The translations under genes and the position numbers were made by a program. A stretch of DNA of 64,000 nt from Littorina saxatilis (lineage: Eukaryota; Mollusca; Gastropoda; Littorinimorpha; Littorinidae), in assembly GCF_037325665.1 (NCBI RefSeq), contig NC_090250.1, positions 25,106,646 through 25,170,645 on the forward strand, in the 5' to 3' direction. Shown here in pieces: positions 9,801 through 20,128 of this stretch; positions within the stretch are counted from its first letter, which is position 1, and the number at the start of each line of letters is the position of its first letter. The notes under the pieces were generated by a model, which saw nothing but the letters and a program-made list of their open reading frames with translations, was not told the DNA's origin and made no database searches.

Positions 9801-11201
9801 AAGGATTTTTAGTGTTAGGTTTGGACATAATGTAGCCCCAGAACCTCTGTGTATATATTTAAAGGCTTGACACTGGAAAGTTAAGCTCTAGGAGTCTGAG
9901 AAGAGTGCAGTTTTTGTGGATTTGAAAGTACTGTACCTAAGGGGTAATTACATTTATAATCAGTCAGTTTTTCTTTTGCTCAGATTGCATCTAGATAGAA
10001 TAAGAATGTAATGTGTGTGCATGGGAACTACTTTGCAGCAAATTTGTTTGAAAAAAAGAAATCTAACAAACAAAGTCAAAACGATGTAGGTGCTTTAAAG
10101 CCCGACCTCCTCTACAAAACTTTCCCTTCCGTGGTTCCACACCTTTTATCAGCTAAGCTGTCAACACAAAACCTTGTGCTGGCGGTTGTTTGTTCAGCTG
10201 CGTCAATTAAGCGTTTATAGTAGTGTCAAGCCTGTTTGTTTATCTAGCCCATGCTATCGCCGACTTCTGACAGCTCCTGCATCGTAAATCTCCTTGTCCC
10301 AGGGTACACGCTAGCCTACAGGAGCTGTCAGAAGTCGGCGCGCTAGATAAACAAACAGTCTTGGCACTACTATAAACGCCTAATTGACTCCGCTGAACAA
10401 ACCACCACTAGCACGAGGTCTTATGTTGACAGCTTAGCTGATAAAGGCTGTGGAACCACTGTAGGGAAAGTTTTGTAGAGGAGGTCAGGCTTTAAGTAGT
10501 AAATGTTTGTTCAGTACTGGTTGGGATTTATAGGGAAAGTGACTGCATGATTGGCTTTTGTTTTGTACAGGGGAAAATGTATGGCACTGGAGAAGACACT
10601 ATCCGACAGCAAAATTGGAACGACTTCAATCCAGGTTAGTAGAATGTCCTGGTTTGGGCAACTATATGTCATGAAACATCTTGTATCCCTGATTCTGCCT
10701 GGATATCATTTGTTTTCTTGGTGATACATTATTTGAATGCTTTGAAGACATAATGGCAATCATAGATTTCAGCAAGACAAGATTTCCTTTTTATAATGTT
10801 TGACTTATCTCTTTACCTTTGTTGACGATTCCTGAGATTGATAAGTTTTTTCTCACTGCATCTTAGATCTACACTACTAGTGTTTGGAATTCGTTTCTGC
10901 TGTTGGTTGATGGGTACAGGGATAAACATTCCCATCCTGAAATTCTAAATTCTGAATTTTGACAACAGTTACCAGACAGGTTTACCAATTAAAGTTTAAA
11001 AAAAAAGTAAGTCTGAAAGTATTAAAAATATATATGTTGATTTTTTTTTGCATTTTCTTGAATTTAGTGGCTCCAAATTGTCTGTTAAAAAAATCCCTTA
11101 AATGGTCTAAATTTGGTGGTGAAGGGGGGGGGGGGGGGTGGGGGGGCTTCTCCCTGGACTCAGCTGATGACCTGTCTTCCTTTATGGCAGAGTGGAAATG
11201 A
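850..11201 (+). CDS. RC3H1: Roquin (RC3H1/RC3H2) homologue, C-terminal nine exons
   Basis: Exons 850-1042, 2479-2816, 3257-3354, 4451-4592, 5408-5568, 7585-7714, 9295-9384, 10571-10634 and 11164-11201 join in phase to 417 residues ending at TGA 11199-11201. Roquin is a cytoplasmic RING/ROQ/CCCH protein that binds stem-loops in mRNA 3'UTRs and recruits decay factors; those domains must lie upstream of the window. The family call rests on C-terminal blocks I recall from vertebrate Roquin: exon 1 TLEKLRNRKSRLISHL (compare LDELHRRRKEIMAQL), exon 4 DDFFIPFDPPLVSRFGPINR (compare [20 protein letters not shown]), exon 5 ending NMYSPWG, and exon 6 ERLALELQSVELQIS (compare EQLSLELHQVEREIG). The tail is low-complexity and proline/serine-rich. 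The last exon is the least certain part: acceptors at 11164 or 11191 both reach the same stop. Confidence 0.85.
1143..1970. mobile_element. inverted-terminus repeat packed with AAGGTCA half-sites
   Basis: Starts with GACTCACATGC (1143-1153) and ends near its reverse complement GCATGTGAGTC (1939-1949), followed by a short related GAAG/CTTC block. There is a TCCG-rich stretch near 1190-1220. No coding capacity was seen. About a dozen AAGGTCA or TGACCTT hexamer extensions occur in 1340-1935, often in tandem. It lies in the first Roquin intron of the window and looks like a non-autonomous DNA element, family not recognised. Confidence 0.5.
1985..2262 (+). repeat. dispersed repeat with (ATT)n tail, copy 1
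   Basis: The 3' part contains a GCGCTATATAAATGCTCATTT block followed by ATT repeats. The same block is found in reverse at 40634-40880 (long copy) and 57739-57815 (short copy), so this is a dispersed, probably retroposed family that ends in ATT repeats. Confidence 0.6.
2263..2344 (-). mobile_element. 5'-end fragment of the GTCGCG/hairpin (Helentron-like) repeat
   Basis: An 80-bp piece ending ACGCGACTTGTTT, matching the same end of the full-length copies at 15763-16640, 29053-29934 and 62828-63674. It lies just after the (ATT)n repeat and before a Roquin exon. Confidence 0.55.
2629..2760 (+). repeat. coding 21-bp tandem repeat in Roquin exon
   Basis: Within exon 2479-2816, a 21-bp unit encoding NYSRPEV is repeated about five times, first as degenerate NYSSRPEM / NQSSRPEM and then as three near-identical NYSRPEV copies. 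Every unit is a multiple of three, so copy-number change would keep the frame. Confidence 0.85.
2817..3256 (+). other. Roquin intron
   Basis: Phase-0 intron, GT..AG, with no recognised repeat beyond a short GGCCGGCTGGC stretch near 2966. The downstream acceptor is ..catgacgcag. Confidence 0.6.
3792..4240 (+). mobile_element. tRNA-derived SINE (family B) split by a MITE
   Basis: The head CCGGGTAGCTCAATTGATAG and B-box GGGTTCGAATC are tRNA-like, and the body ends in AATGGGAAAATAAAGTAAATG. It matches the intact family-B SINE at 8367-8683. The element is interrupted at 3835-4055 by a shorter inverted-repeat element. Confidence 0.75.
3835..4055. mobile_element. 221-bp MITE inserted in SINE
   Basis: Terminal inverted repeats CAGACCTGTTTACCC (3835-3849) and GGGTAAACAGGTCTG (4041-4055). 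The flanks show a short direct repeat GACTT, consistent with target-site duplication inside the tRNA-like head of the SINE. No ORF of note. Transposase family not assigned. Confidence 0.7.
4875..5278 (-). mobile_element. tRNA-Leu/Ser-type SINE (family D), head-truncated
   Basis: Reverse-oriented body of the SINE seen complete at 44648-45093 and 60465-60976. It runs from the TTATATCGCGCGTATTCCG tail through the CACGGGTATTTTGG and GTGTACACGAAGGGACC blocks and stops before the tRNA-like head. It sits in the intron before Roquin exon 5408-5568. Confidence 0.7.
6338..6570. repeat. CA/CT microsatellite
   Basis: Imperfect (CA)n with a (CT)n core near 6371-6410. Open frames across it are repeat artefacts. 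Confidence 0.95.
6655..6973 (-). mobile_element. tRNA-derived SINE, family B, reverse
   Basis: Reverse complement of the SINE at 8367-8683. The tRNA-like head lies at 6900-6973 (GAATTCGAACC B-box and GAGCTACCGGGC A-box end) and the AATAAAGTAATG-type tail at about 6680. Confidence 0.8.
7808..8046 (+). mobile_element. 239-bp element with TTAA target-site duplication
   Basis: Flanked exactly by TTAA at 7804-7807 and 8047-8050, within the motif CTTTTAAGACC of the host MITE. The ends are CTCATTGTCTCCC and GGGGTAGAAAGTG. A second copy lies in reverse at 55172-55401. TTAA duplication is the hallmark of piggyBac-type transposases; the mobilising family is inferred. Confidence 0.75.
8107..8734 (+). 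mobile_element. tRNA-derived SINE (family A) with nested SINE
   Basis: The tRNA-like head GGCACGGTTGGCCTAGTGG and GGTTCGAACCCC is followed by a body ending GGGCATTAAGCAAACAAAC. Target-site duplication: ACCTCTATTTTAAG (8093-8106) and ACCTCCATTTTAAG (8735-8748), one mismatch. Other copies lie at 25925-26175 and 34187-34500 (both reverse). Confidence 0.85.
8367..8683 (+). mobile_element. tRNA-derived SINE, family B, nested in SINE A
   Basis: The head CCCGGTAGCTCAGTTGGTAG and B-box GGTTCGAATTC look like a tRNA promoter. The tail is AATAAAGTAATGAAAAAATG. It splits SINE A between CCGCCCTG and ATATGGCCC, which are adjacent in the other SINE A copies. Confidence 0.85.
9385..10570 (+). other. Roquin intron with long hairpin
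   Basis: Phase-0 intron, AT-rich, between exons 9295-9384 and 10571-10634. Its only strong structure is the inverted repeat at 10093-10496. Confidence 0.7.
10093..10496. repeat. 400-bp near-palindrome (foldback element)
   Basis: The left arm (10093-10279) and right arm (10318-10496) are reverse complements with scattered mismatches, separated by a loop of about 38 bp. Outer ends read TTTAAAGCCCGACC / GGTCAGGCTTTAA. It is intronic and would fold into a long RNA duplex in the pre-mRNA. Confidence 0.85.
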
Positions 11202-13442
11202 CCCAGGCACAGGTCAAGCTGACATTCAGCTTGATTCTTCTCCCTGATGGCAGAATTGTCAGCACTTCTTGGTTTCTCCGGACAAGGACACAGCTAACAC
11301 GAGATTTTGGAGCTGCAAGGGTCTGCACACATTATGTTTAACTTGAAATCTGTTTCACCCTCTTGGTCAAGAGACTTTGAACACACCGTGTTTCTGTAGT
11401 GTATACTTGCCATCAAGTGTTTAAAAAGCACACACACATTAGTGGTTGGAATTGTGACCCTCTTGGGATTTGCTAATGTGGTTTTGATGTGTGTTTTGTA
11501 AACAGTGTGATAATTTGTCTCTTGAACGGGTGGAATATCTTTTGACACCTGTAAGTCTGCTGAAGCTGTTGTTGTTTGCAAGCTTTACTGTTTACTATTA
11601 TTATGAATATTATTATTATGATTATTATTATAAATTACAATGTACTAGGTATTATTTTTTACACTGTTAATTAAGGTTGAGAGAAAATCACGTTTGCTGT
11701 TGGTTTGTGCTCACACATGAAAATAATTATGTGCTGGAGAGTCTTAGATAAGTTTGTTTTGAATCCATCTTTTATCTGTGCCTGTTAGGAAGGTTGTTTT
11801 TTTTATAGCAGAAAACATCAGAGTTGATTATTGTGATGTACAGTGCTGAAAAAAATCTTCACAGACATTTTTGGTCATAAAGAAAAGTGTAATTCATTTG
11901 TTTTTTTTACCCTGGTTGATTGTGATAAAGTGCCCTGTCTAGGCATTGGTTTTACATTGTCTGTAAGGGTTGCATGGACAACATCTTTGAGTTTGCATTT
12001 ATGTGCAAAGTTTAGCATGTTAAAGTTACTCAAGAGTTCCACGACTGTGAGGTGACAGAGGACTCAGCTTGGCACAGTTTATGCACCAAGTGCATGTCAA
12101 AGGTTTGAATACAATAACTGAAGCTGAAAGTGAGTAGAAAAGTAATTCAGATTTCTATAGGGATTTTTTTTAAAAAGTTAGTATGGTTTGTTCAGTCGAA
12201 ATTTTGCACTGTGTGCATGTTGTGAGTTTTTTTTTCTTGGCATGGGTGTGAAAAACCTGCGTATCATACACATTCAAATCTATAAAATGTTGTTCAGTAG
12301 TTTCAATGTTTTGTAAGTTGGGATTCACACTCTAAGTCCATGTTGTTGGATTTTATTATGACGCTTCAAGTTCACACTGTGTGCTGAATTTGTCCATGGA
12401 TGGATCATAATTAATTTTTTGTAACTGGATTTTACAAGAAATTGGTAAAGGTCTCTTTGGTTGATCTGTTTGTTAAAAAAATCTTCTCTATGTAGTTTTG
12501 ATAGACATACAATTGACTGTATGCAGCAAGTGCACATTGAGAAGTAATTTGTAATGAGCATACAGGCAAACTGTGAGAATGTGCAAGTCCATGAGTCTGA
12601 ATAGAGGGTATTTTGGTACAGAATTTACGAGGGCTTGGGTGTCACAAAAACAACATGAAATGGATGTGACAACAGGCCAATCTTCCACGACTGTGAACTG
12701 CATTATGTGGGGTTTTGCACAAGAGGGTTTATGCACTGTGTGCATGTGGGGAGTTCATGTGTGTAGAAACCGGCGAGTGTGACGCTCAGGTACAGATTGA
12801 TGGACAGTGATACCTGCCAGGAAAGGACGCCGTTGGGACCCGTCAATTGTGTCCCTACATAGCAAGTGGCCAGTCATGACAGGTTTATGCTGGTCATGAT
12901 GATAGACAACATGACAAGAGAAGGTTTCCTCTCATAGAAGGTGTCCTCTCATTGTGGGTACCACTGTAAGGCTTTAAAACCTATCTATTTCAGAGGGTGT
13001 TATGCTTTTGTAGCACTATGTTCTACATTGCTGGCATTGTTGAAAACATTTGATAAGGATTGGGATTTTTTGGCAGTAACATGCAGAGATGTAAATTTTT
13101 GTAAGAAATGGTTGTATCGGCCCAGTTTTAGTGGGCCTAGCAGAGCATTCTTCTCCCAGGCATCAAAAAAGTGATCATCTTATGATGGAAATAGTGAATA
13201 ATTTGGAAAACCTTTTTAATCGCAAGGTCAAGCAAACACCAACAAATAAAAAGGAAGAAGAAGTAAAAAATGAGAGAAGAAAAAGGGTTTGCAAAAGCCA
13301 GATATTCTGCTTCAATGTGTAAGGTGATGTAAGTGATCTGGTAGATTTGAAGTCAAGATTAGTTTTGTTTTTAGAAATGTTGTCTTCTTCAGCATCATAT
13401 TTATATATTCCTGCATTCTGGTTAAATTTTAAATGATATTCT
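11202..13442 (+). other. Roquin 3' UTR / downstream DNA
   Basis: AT-rich, without a supportable coding frame. It begins directly after the Roquin stop and probably holds the 3'UTR, but no poly(A) signal stands out. From 12810 to 12965 there is a stretch ending TGGGTACCACTGTA that resembles TIR-element ends elsewhere in the window. A G-run lies just upstream, at 11126-11147, in the last intron. Confidence 0.4.
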
Positions 13443-13814
13443 ACCCCCCGCGGGTTAGGGGGAAGAATTTACCTGATGCTCCCCAGCATGTCGTAAGAGG
13501 CGACTAACGGATTCTGTTTCTCCTTTTACCCTTGTTAAGTGTTTCTTGTATAGAATATAGTCAATTTTTGTGAAGATTTTAGTCAAGCAGTATGTAAGAA
13601 ATGTTAAGTCCTTTGTACTGGAAACTTGCATTCTCCCAGTAAGGTAATATATTGTACTACATTGCAAGCCCCTGGAGCAATTTTTGGATTAGTGCTTTTG
13701 TGAACAAGAAACAATTAACAAGTGGCTCTATCCCATCTCCCCCCCTTTCCCCGTCGCGATATAACCTTCGTGGTTGAAAACGACGTTAAACACCAAATAA
13801 AGAAAGAAAGAAAG
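13443..13814 (+). mobile_element. SINE-like repeat (family C), copy 1
   Basis: Starts CCCCCCGCGGGTTAGGGGG and ends CGTTAAACACCAAATAAAGAAAG. Flanked by AAATGATATTCT (13431-13442) and AAATGATATCCT (13815-13826), a 12-bp target-site duplication with one mismatch. Full copies lie at 17727-18102 and 54731-55098, and 3'-end fragments at 27912-27990 and 31295-31375. Confidence 0.85.
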
Positions 13815-13826
13815 AAATGATATCCT

Positions 13827-15762
13827 AAATAAGATGTTCACTTTATTGACCTGCGGAGAAGAGAATGCCACAACTGTCCATTATGTAAGGGTTAAAACCT
13901 CATCAGCTTTTCATTGTTGATTTAGTACAATTTACGTTAGGCAAGCAAGCCATTTGGATTTGCAATGTTTTTTGGAAAGAATTTCTATGCCTCAAGCTCT
14001 GAATCAGAGAATGATTTTTATACAGGGATGTACCTTGGTGTCTGTCCACTGTTCATTATTATAAACACGATCACTGTGTAAAGTTTTCTTTTACACTCTG
14101 ATGTGCATTTTGGCTTCTGGGGAGCTTCTTGCAAAGGTGTGTTTTTGGCATTTTCTCAAGTGCATACCAGTTTAACTGTACATGGAATAACTCCAAAGAA
14201 CATAACAAATAAAATTCTAAAAAGCGTAATAAGAGACAAACAGGGTTTACATTAGCTAGATATCACTGTCATGTTTGTATACTTATTTCTGACAGCATTC
14301 AAAGCTAAAGGTGAAAATATCACACACTTTAAAGTAACTAATACTTTAGGCTGAAGGCTGTTTTACTTGAATAACACAGAGCGCAGCTCATAATTTGCTT
14401 TAGCATGGTGAACACAGGCTTGTTATAGAAGGTCAAAATAAGAATGCGCCCAAGTTCTGCTGACATTTTGAATTCTCAGTATTGCTAATTTAGGGGGAAA
14501 AATGTGTTTGTGTAGGATGAGATGATTAGTAAAATGATGCTTTTGATGCAGAGTAACAATGCACAGTGAAAGATATAATTATCATGCACATGGGAAAATG
14601 TCATTAACACCTTTTTCTTATAACCTGTTGTTCTAGCAGGTCATTTTGATTTAGTAAATGTCATGTAAGGGAACCGAGTATAAGTAACATTTATCTTATG
14701 GATTCTCATCCCTTCACAATTTACCCCCTTTCCCATCTTTCAGATTCTGTCTTTTTCAGACTCCCACTTGTTCTGTCTCTCTTTCCCCCTTCCCCTCTGT
14801 TTTTGAGTTTCTTTCTTTCCTCCTTCGTCCCCTACAGATTTCAATTAGAAGGGTTATTTTTCTTTGTTAGATATCCTGTCTGTATTTTGTTCAAGTTTCA
14901 CAAGTTTTTAATAAGGTTTTAGCCCCAGAGCTAAGATGAATGCTACTTTGCTAGATTTGTTCTGAGTTTGTTATTCCAGTGACAGTTTTCTGGCGATGCT
15001 TATATTCTCACAACATTATTGTTGTTATTATTACTAATGTTATTCTTGAAATGAGTCATTTTGAAACGGCTTGGTTTTCTTACAAATAATGGAGGGAGAG
15101 GATTTGTATCTGAATGTTTGATATGGTAGTCCCACAAGTAGCATTTTTTCTCGCTCAATTATGTGTCTGATTTAATTTTTTTAAATCAGCAGGCTGTAAG
15201 TTTTTCATAACTTTTGTTTAACCGAAGCTCTTTTAGAAAAAGAAGCTTGATGATAAATGATGTTAGAACGCCCTCATGGTTAAACCATTAGGGGCTTTCT
15301 GCTCATGTTAAAAAAGAAGAAAAACTTTTGCTGCATGAACTTTTGGCCAGTACTTGAAATAGACGAGCATGAAGTTCGACTGTGATTTTAAATAGTTTTC
15401 TGTTCTTTGCTGAAGTAACACTGTGTATGTGGATTAATTCATTATTATTATTATAGTTATTAATTCTACTTCTGCTACTATTATCATTTCAACAGCACAC
15501 TTGATAAACAAGTGTGTTAAAAAATAGGTTTTTTAAGTTTTATTTTCTGTGCCATGTCTTTGCTAGTTTAAATTTGTAGAAATAAGAACAAAATCAGTTC
15601 TCTGCGGCTTGTAGAGGAAAAAGACAGTGAGCAATCAAATACCGGAACTTTTTCAAATATCTTTTTTCAATAATTTATCATATTGGAATTAAAAACAAAA
15701 ACAAGAAGCTATTATTTTGACCAATAAAGCAGTTCACTAAGACCGTTTGTTTCTTTGTTTTT
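13827..15762. other. AT-rich intergenic DNA
   Basis: No gene recognised. AATAAA at 14208-14213 is a possible distal poly(A) signal for Roquin but is not supported by anything else. Short (ATT)n tracts occur near 15020 and 15445. Confidence 0.35.
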
Positions 15763-15853
15763 ACATTTAGTCAAGTTTTGACTAAATGTTTTAACACAGA
15801 GGGGGAATCGAGACGAGGGTCGTGGTGTGTGTGTGTCTGTGTGTGTGTGTGTA

Positions 15854-15907
<54 letters not shown>

Positions 15908-16640
15908 AGCGATTAAGACTAAACTACTGGATCGATCTTTATGAAATTTGACATGGGAGTTCCTGGGTATGAAATCCCCAGACGTTTTTTTCATTTTTTG
16001 GATAAATGTCTTTGACGACGTCATATCCGGCTTTTTGTAAAAGTTGAGGCACACCCTCATTTTTCAATCAAATTGATTGAAATTTTTGTAAAGCAATCTT
16101 CGACGAAGGCTGGACTTTGGTATTGCATTTCAGCTTGGTGGCTTAAAAATTAATTAATGACTTTGGTCATTAAAAATCTGAAAATTGTCATTAAAAAAAC
16201 ATTTTTATGAAACGATCCAAATTTACGTTTATCTTATTCTTCATCATTTTCTGATTCCAAAAACATATAAATATCTTATTATTGGATTAAAAACAAGCTC
16301 TGAAAAATAAAAATATAAAAATTATGATTAAAATAAAATTTCCGAAATCGATTTAAAAACAATTTCATCTTATTCTTTGTCGGTTTCTGATTCCAAAAAC
16401 ATAGATATGATATGTTTGGATTAAAAACACGCTCAGAAAGTTAAAACGAAGAGAGGTACAGAAAAGCGTGCTATGCAGCACAGCGAAACCACTACCGCGC
16501 TAAACAGGCTCGTCAGTTTCACTGCGTTTTGCACGAGCGGCGGACTACGGTCATTGTGCAAAAATGCAGTGCGCTCAGTTTCATTCTGTGAGTTCCACAG
16601 TTTGACTAAATGTAGTAATTTCGCCTTACGCGACTTGTTT
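15763..16640 (-). mobile_element. Helentron/HINE-like repeat, full copy
   Basis: Read on the minus strand, it begins AAACAAGTCGCGTAAGGCG, has ACATTTAGTCAAA near that end, and finishes in a perfect hairpin ACATTTAGTCAAG-TTTTG-ACTAAATGT (15763-15789). A (GT)n tract (15829-15904) lies close to the hairpin. Subterminal repeats matching a terminal hairpin plus an internal microsatellite fit non-autonomous rolling-circle (Helentron-type) elements; the class is inference. Confidence 0.6.
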
Positions 16641-17726
16641 AATCTTTCTGAGTTTCTGGCATGAGCTTACGATAGTAGGTGGCTGCATTTTTAAATGAAA
16701 ATACTTTTTTCTTCTCTCTCTCTCCCACCCTCCCACTGCTCCCTTATTAGGTTAAGTTGCATGATGTGCTTCATCAGCCTTGCTTGGTCACTATTCAATG
16801 TCTGAATCTGACCCTTCATTGCTTTGAGTCAATGTCTTTAGGGAAAGGGAAAGCACATGTTTCAAAAGTGCATCTATTTTATTTTATTTGTACCTTTTCC
16901 ACACAATTCTTTATTTATCATTTTATTTCTGTATTACTGACTTTATGTGTAATGAACGTGGAGGAACATGCAGCAGACCTGCATTAAGAGTGTTGTCAAC
17001 GTGTATGCTGGTTGGATACCAGTTCGCATCTTGATGTTGATTTGGAGATTGTCCATTAAGTTGCTTTCTTTGTGTGATTGTCATGGACAACTGATTTTTT
17101 TCATTTTTAAGAGATTCATCAATGTTGATTTAGCACTGATGCTGAGACGTTTGCTCTCTAAGGTACCAGAACTCGCTTACAGAGAGTGTATTTTTTGTTT
17201 ATTTTTGTTTGAATCTCATTGTGACTGTATTGCCTTGAATCTTTAGCACAGAATACAAAACTTTCAGTACTGTATTTACTAAAAGTGAACAGGTGTTTTT
17301 TTCAGGAGAGGTACAGAACCAGTGTAAACAAAATTAAATTAGCGTAAAAGTGATGTTTATTTGATATTTACATTGTATTTCCTATATTTTGAAAAATATA
17401 GCCTTGGAATTTGATATGCTACAACTTAACATGCACAACACAGTTTTGTTCTGAGCTGTTTTTTTATTGCCATTTACAGTTGTGTTACGACATTTTTTGT
17501 TTTTTTATTTTTGACCAAATATTGACCTTTCTCGTTCTAACTTTATTATAGAACAAAACGAAGGTTGCAGGCTGATCTGCCTCAGATTAAAAAAAAATCT
17601 TTCTTGCTCACAGTAAACTATTTTTCGCTGAGCAACATTTTCCGTTTTTTCCCCCAATGCTTATTTGGTTTTTTAATACTGGTACTGCACCTCTCATGAT
17701 GAAACTCCGTATTTTGATTGACAGTA
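16641..17726. other. intergenic DNA, nothing recognised
   Basis: AT-rich, with short open frames only and no family resemblance. The 3' side carries the TSD of the next SINE-like repeat. Confidence 0.4.
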
Positions 17727-18102
17727 ACCCCCCGCGGGTTAGGGGGAAGAATTTACCCTATGCTCCCCAGCATGTCGTAAGAGGCGAATAACGGATTCTG
17801 TTTCTCCTTTTACCCTTGTTAAGTGTTTCTTGTATAGAATATAGTCAATGTTTGTAAAGATTTTAGTCAAGCAGTATGTAAGAAATGTTAAGTCCTTTGT
17901 ACTGGAAACTTGCATTCTCCCAGTAAGGTCATATATTGTACTACGTTGCAAGCCCCTGGAGCAATTTTTTTATTAGTGCTTTTGTGAACAAGAAACAATT
18001 AACAAGTGGCTCTATCCCATCCCCCCCCTTTCCCTGTCGCGATATAACCTTGAAAGGTTGAAAACGACGTTAAACACCAAATAAAGAAAGAAAGAAAGAA
18101 AG
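17727..18102 (+). mobile_element. SINE-like repeat (family C), copy 2
   Basis: Flanked by a perfect 11-bp duplication GATTGACAGTA (17716-17726 and 18103-18113). The body is nearly identical to 13443-13814, with an (AAAG)n tail. Confidence 0.9.
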
Positions 18103-18287
18103 ATTGACAGTACTATCATTTCTCTACTCTGTGCTAAACATTCAAGGCAATACAATCACAACGAGCTTAAAGAACAAAAGTACACTCTGTGTAAGCTAGT
18201 ACTGGTACCTCAGGGATTGTCCTGTGTGTGTATGTGTGAGTGTCTGCTCACTCATAACACTGTTTTGTTTACTTCATCCTGTAAACT

Positions 18288-18761
18288 TCCCGCAGTGGGG
18301 CACTGCGGTTATGAAATTAAAAGCCCCTCCTGTTTTTGGAACCGCAGGAGCTTTCTAGTTTGCTGTTAGGTAGATTTTTGGTTCCTCTTTCCTGTCATGC
18401 TCTCTTTTTCTTCGTGAATTCTTTTCTTTTTTCTGCCTTCTTGCTCATTCACCTGTATTTTTTCCAAAAATCTCTTCTCTTGCCGCTTGTCTCGCGATTC
18501 ATGTATAGTTTAATCTGTTAGTGTTCTGATGTAAGTCCAGCAGTAGATAGGTTAAGCCTATTTTAACATACTGGAAACTGGTAATCTTCCAGTAGGTATT
18601 AATTTAGTTTTACTAAAGCCTGCTGGGACACAAGTAATGGGTTAGTGCATTTGTAAACAGGAATCGCTTGACAAGTGGCCCCCTTCATCCCCCCCTTCCT
18701 CGTCCTGATATGGCTCTGCGTAGTCGGCTGGACGTTAAGCAACAAATAAACAAACAAACAA
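18288..18761 (+). mobile_element. SINE-like repeat (family E), copy 1
   Basis: 474-bp unit starting CCCGCAGTGGGGCACTGCGG and ending GACGTTAAGCAACAAATAAAC, flanked by a perfect 12-bp duplication ATCCTGTAAACT (18276-18287 and 18762-18773). It differs at only a few positions from the copy at 45451-45920. Confidence 0.9.
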
Positions 18762-19096
18762 ATCCTGTAAACTCGTTAAATCAACACACACATACACACA
18801 GAGACATACGATTTTGGTTGAAAATTATTGCTTGAATTGTATGTCAATAAGCATGGCAGGGAGCTGTTGTTTTGTCGTGCTATGTCTTGTCATTGGTGAA
18901 GAAAAAATAAAGTATCCACCTTCATGTGTGTGTGTGTAGGGAGAGTCGGAGGCACAATGTTACAACTGTTTTGAAGACTACTTCTGGTTGCTTTTAACTC
19001 TGCACAATTGTTTCTCTGTACAGTAACCTATACGCAAACAGACAATCTCTGGCTTACTAAATATGGAATTTAGTTCAAAGTGCCAATCAATGGTAC

Positions 19097-19535
19097 TAGT
19101 ATGTTATGACGACGTACGTTATGCCGACGGACGTTTGCCGAACAGACGTTATGCCTAATGGACGTGATGCCAAACGGACGTTATGCCTAAAGGACGTGAT
19201 GCCAAACGAACGTTATGCCTGAAGGACGTTATGCCGAACAGACGTTATGCCTGAAGGACGTTATGCCGAACAGACGTTATGCCGAAAGGACGTTATTCCA
19301 GATGTTCGTTATACCTAAAGGACGTTATGCCAGATGGACGTTATGCCTAACGGACGTTATGCCGAAAGAACGTGATGCCAACGGACGTTATGCCTAAAGG
19401 ACGTTATACCGAAAGGACGTTATGCCGAACAGACGTTATGCCGAAAGGACGTTATGCCGAACAGACGTTATGCCGAAAGAACGTTATGCCGAACAGACGT
19501 TATGCCGAAAGGACGTTATGCCAGATGGACGTTGC
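19097..19535 (+). repeat. 16-bp minisatellite, about 27 copies
   Basis: Consensus unit GACGTTATGCCGAAMR. Because 16 is not a multiple of three, all frames cycle through a 16-residue repeat (MPNRRYAERTLCRTDV type), which explains the open frames across it. Confidence 0.9.
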
Positions 19536-19651
19536 TGGTCTTGCACTCCTGCTTCATGTGCTTGGGCTCACTATCATTTAGCCATTTCTTCCACACACTA
19601 ACCCCTTCTCTTGTGACTCTTGGTCTACACTCGAATGCGCTCGCGTATGTG

Positions 19652-19822
19652 TGTGTGTGTGTGTGTGTGTGTATACATACATACAAACAATTCCCCCCCA
19701 CCCCCCTCAACAACAAAAATGTACAGACGGAAAGACAAATACTGAGATTCACACACACACGCACACACACTCACACGCACACTCACACACACGCACACAC
19801 ACGCACACACACACACACACAA

Positions 19823-19856
<34 letters not shown>

Positions 19857-19858
19857 TC
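19652..19858. repeat. GT and CA microsatellites
   Basis: (GT)n at 19652-19671 and imperfect (CA)n at 19750-19853, between the minisatellite and its inverted counterpart. Confidence 0.95.
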
Positions 19859-20060
19859 TCGCCGCACAATGTCCGTAAGATTCATATATATACATTCAAA
19901 CCTGGGCTCCCTAAACACAAATAAAACGGAAAGAAAAACACTCTCACAAACCCAGATGCAAAAACAGACTCGGACATACAGACCACATAATGCCCGTCAG
20001 ATAGTAATAGATACATACAATACGTACAAACACTCATGTAAACTCACACACGAACACACC

Positions 20061-20128
20061 GTTCGACATAACGTCCGTCGGCACGTCGTCCGTTCGGAAT
20101 AACCTCTCAGGACGTTATGCATAACGGC
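20061..20128 (-). repeat. inverted copies of the 16-bp minisatellite unit
   Basis: Contains CGACATAACGTCCGTCGG and CGTCCGTTCGGAATAAC, the reverse complement of the array start near 19110-19150. With 19097-19535 it frames a roughly 1-kb interval like a pair of inverted ends. Confidence 0.65.

Noticed and set aside
11202-11240. alternative Roquin C-terminus SGNDPGTGQADIQLDSSP
   Set aside because: Attractive because vertebrate Roquin ends ..SQRSGVTPSSAP, but neither acceptor (11164 or 11191) puts that frame in phase with the preceding exon. Worth a cDNA check.
13455-13667. conserved small protein on the minus strand, repeated at 17739 and 54743
   Set aside because: The same frame occurs only because it lies within the three copies of the family C SINE-like repeat.
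18336-18521. conserved 61-residue hydrophobic protein, identical at 45498
   Set aside because: Part of the family E SINE-like repeat present twice; no independent coding evidence.
19097-19535. CRISPR-like array
   Set aside because: 16-bp units lie directly next to one another without spacers, in an animal genome; it is a minisatellite.
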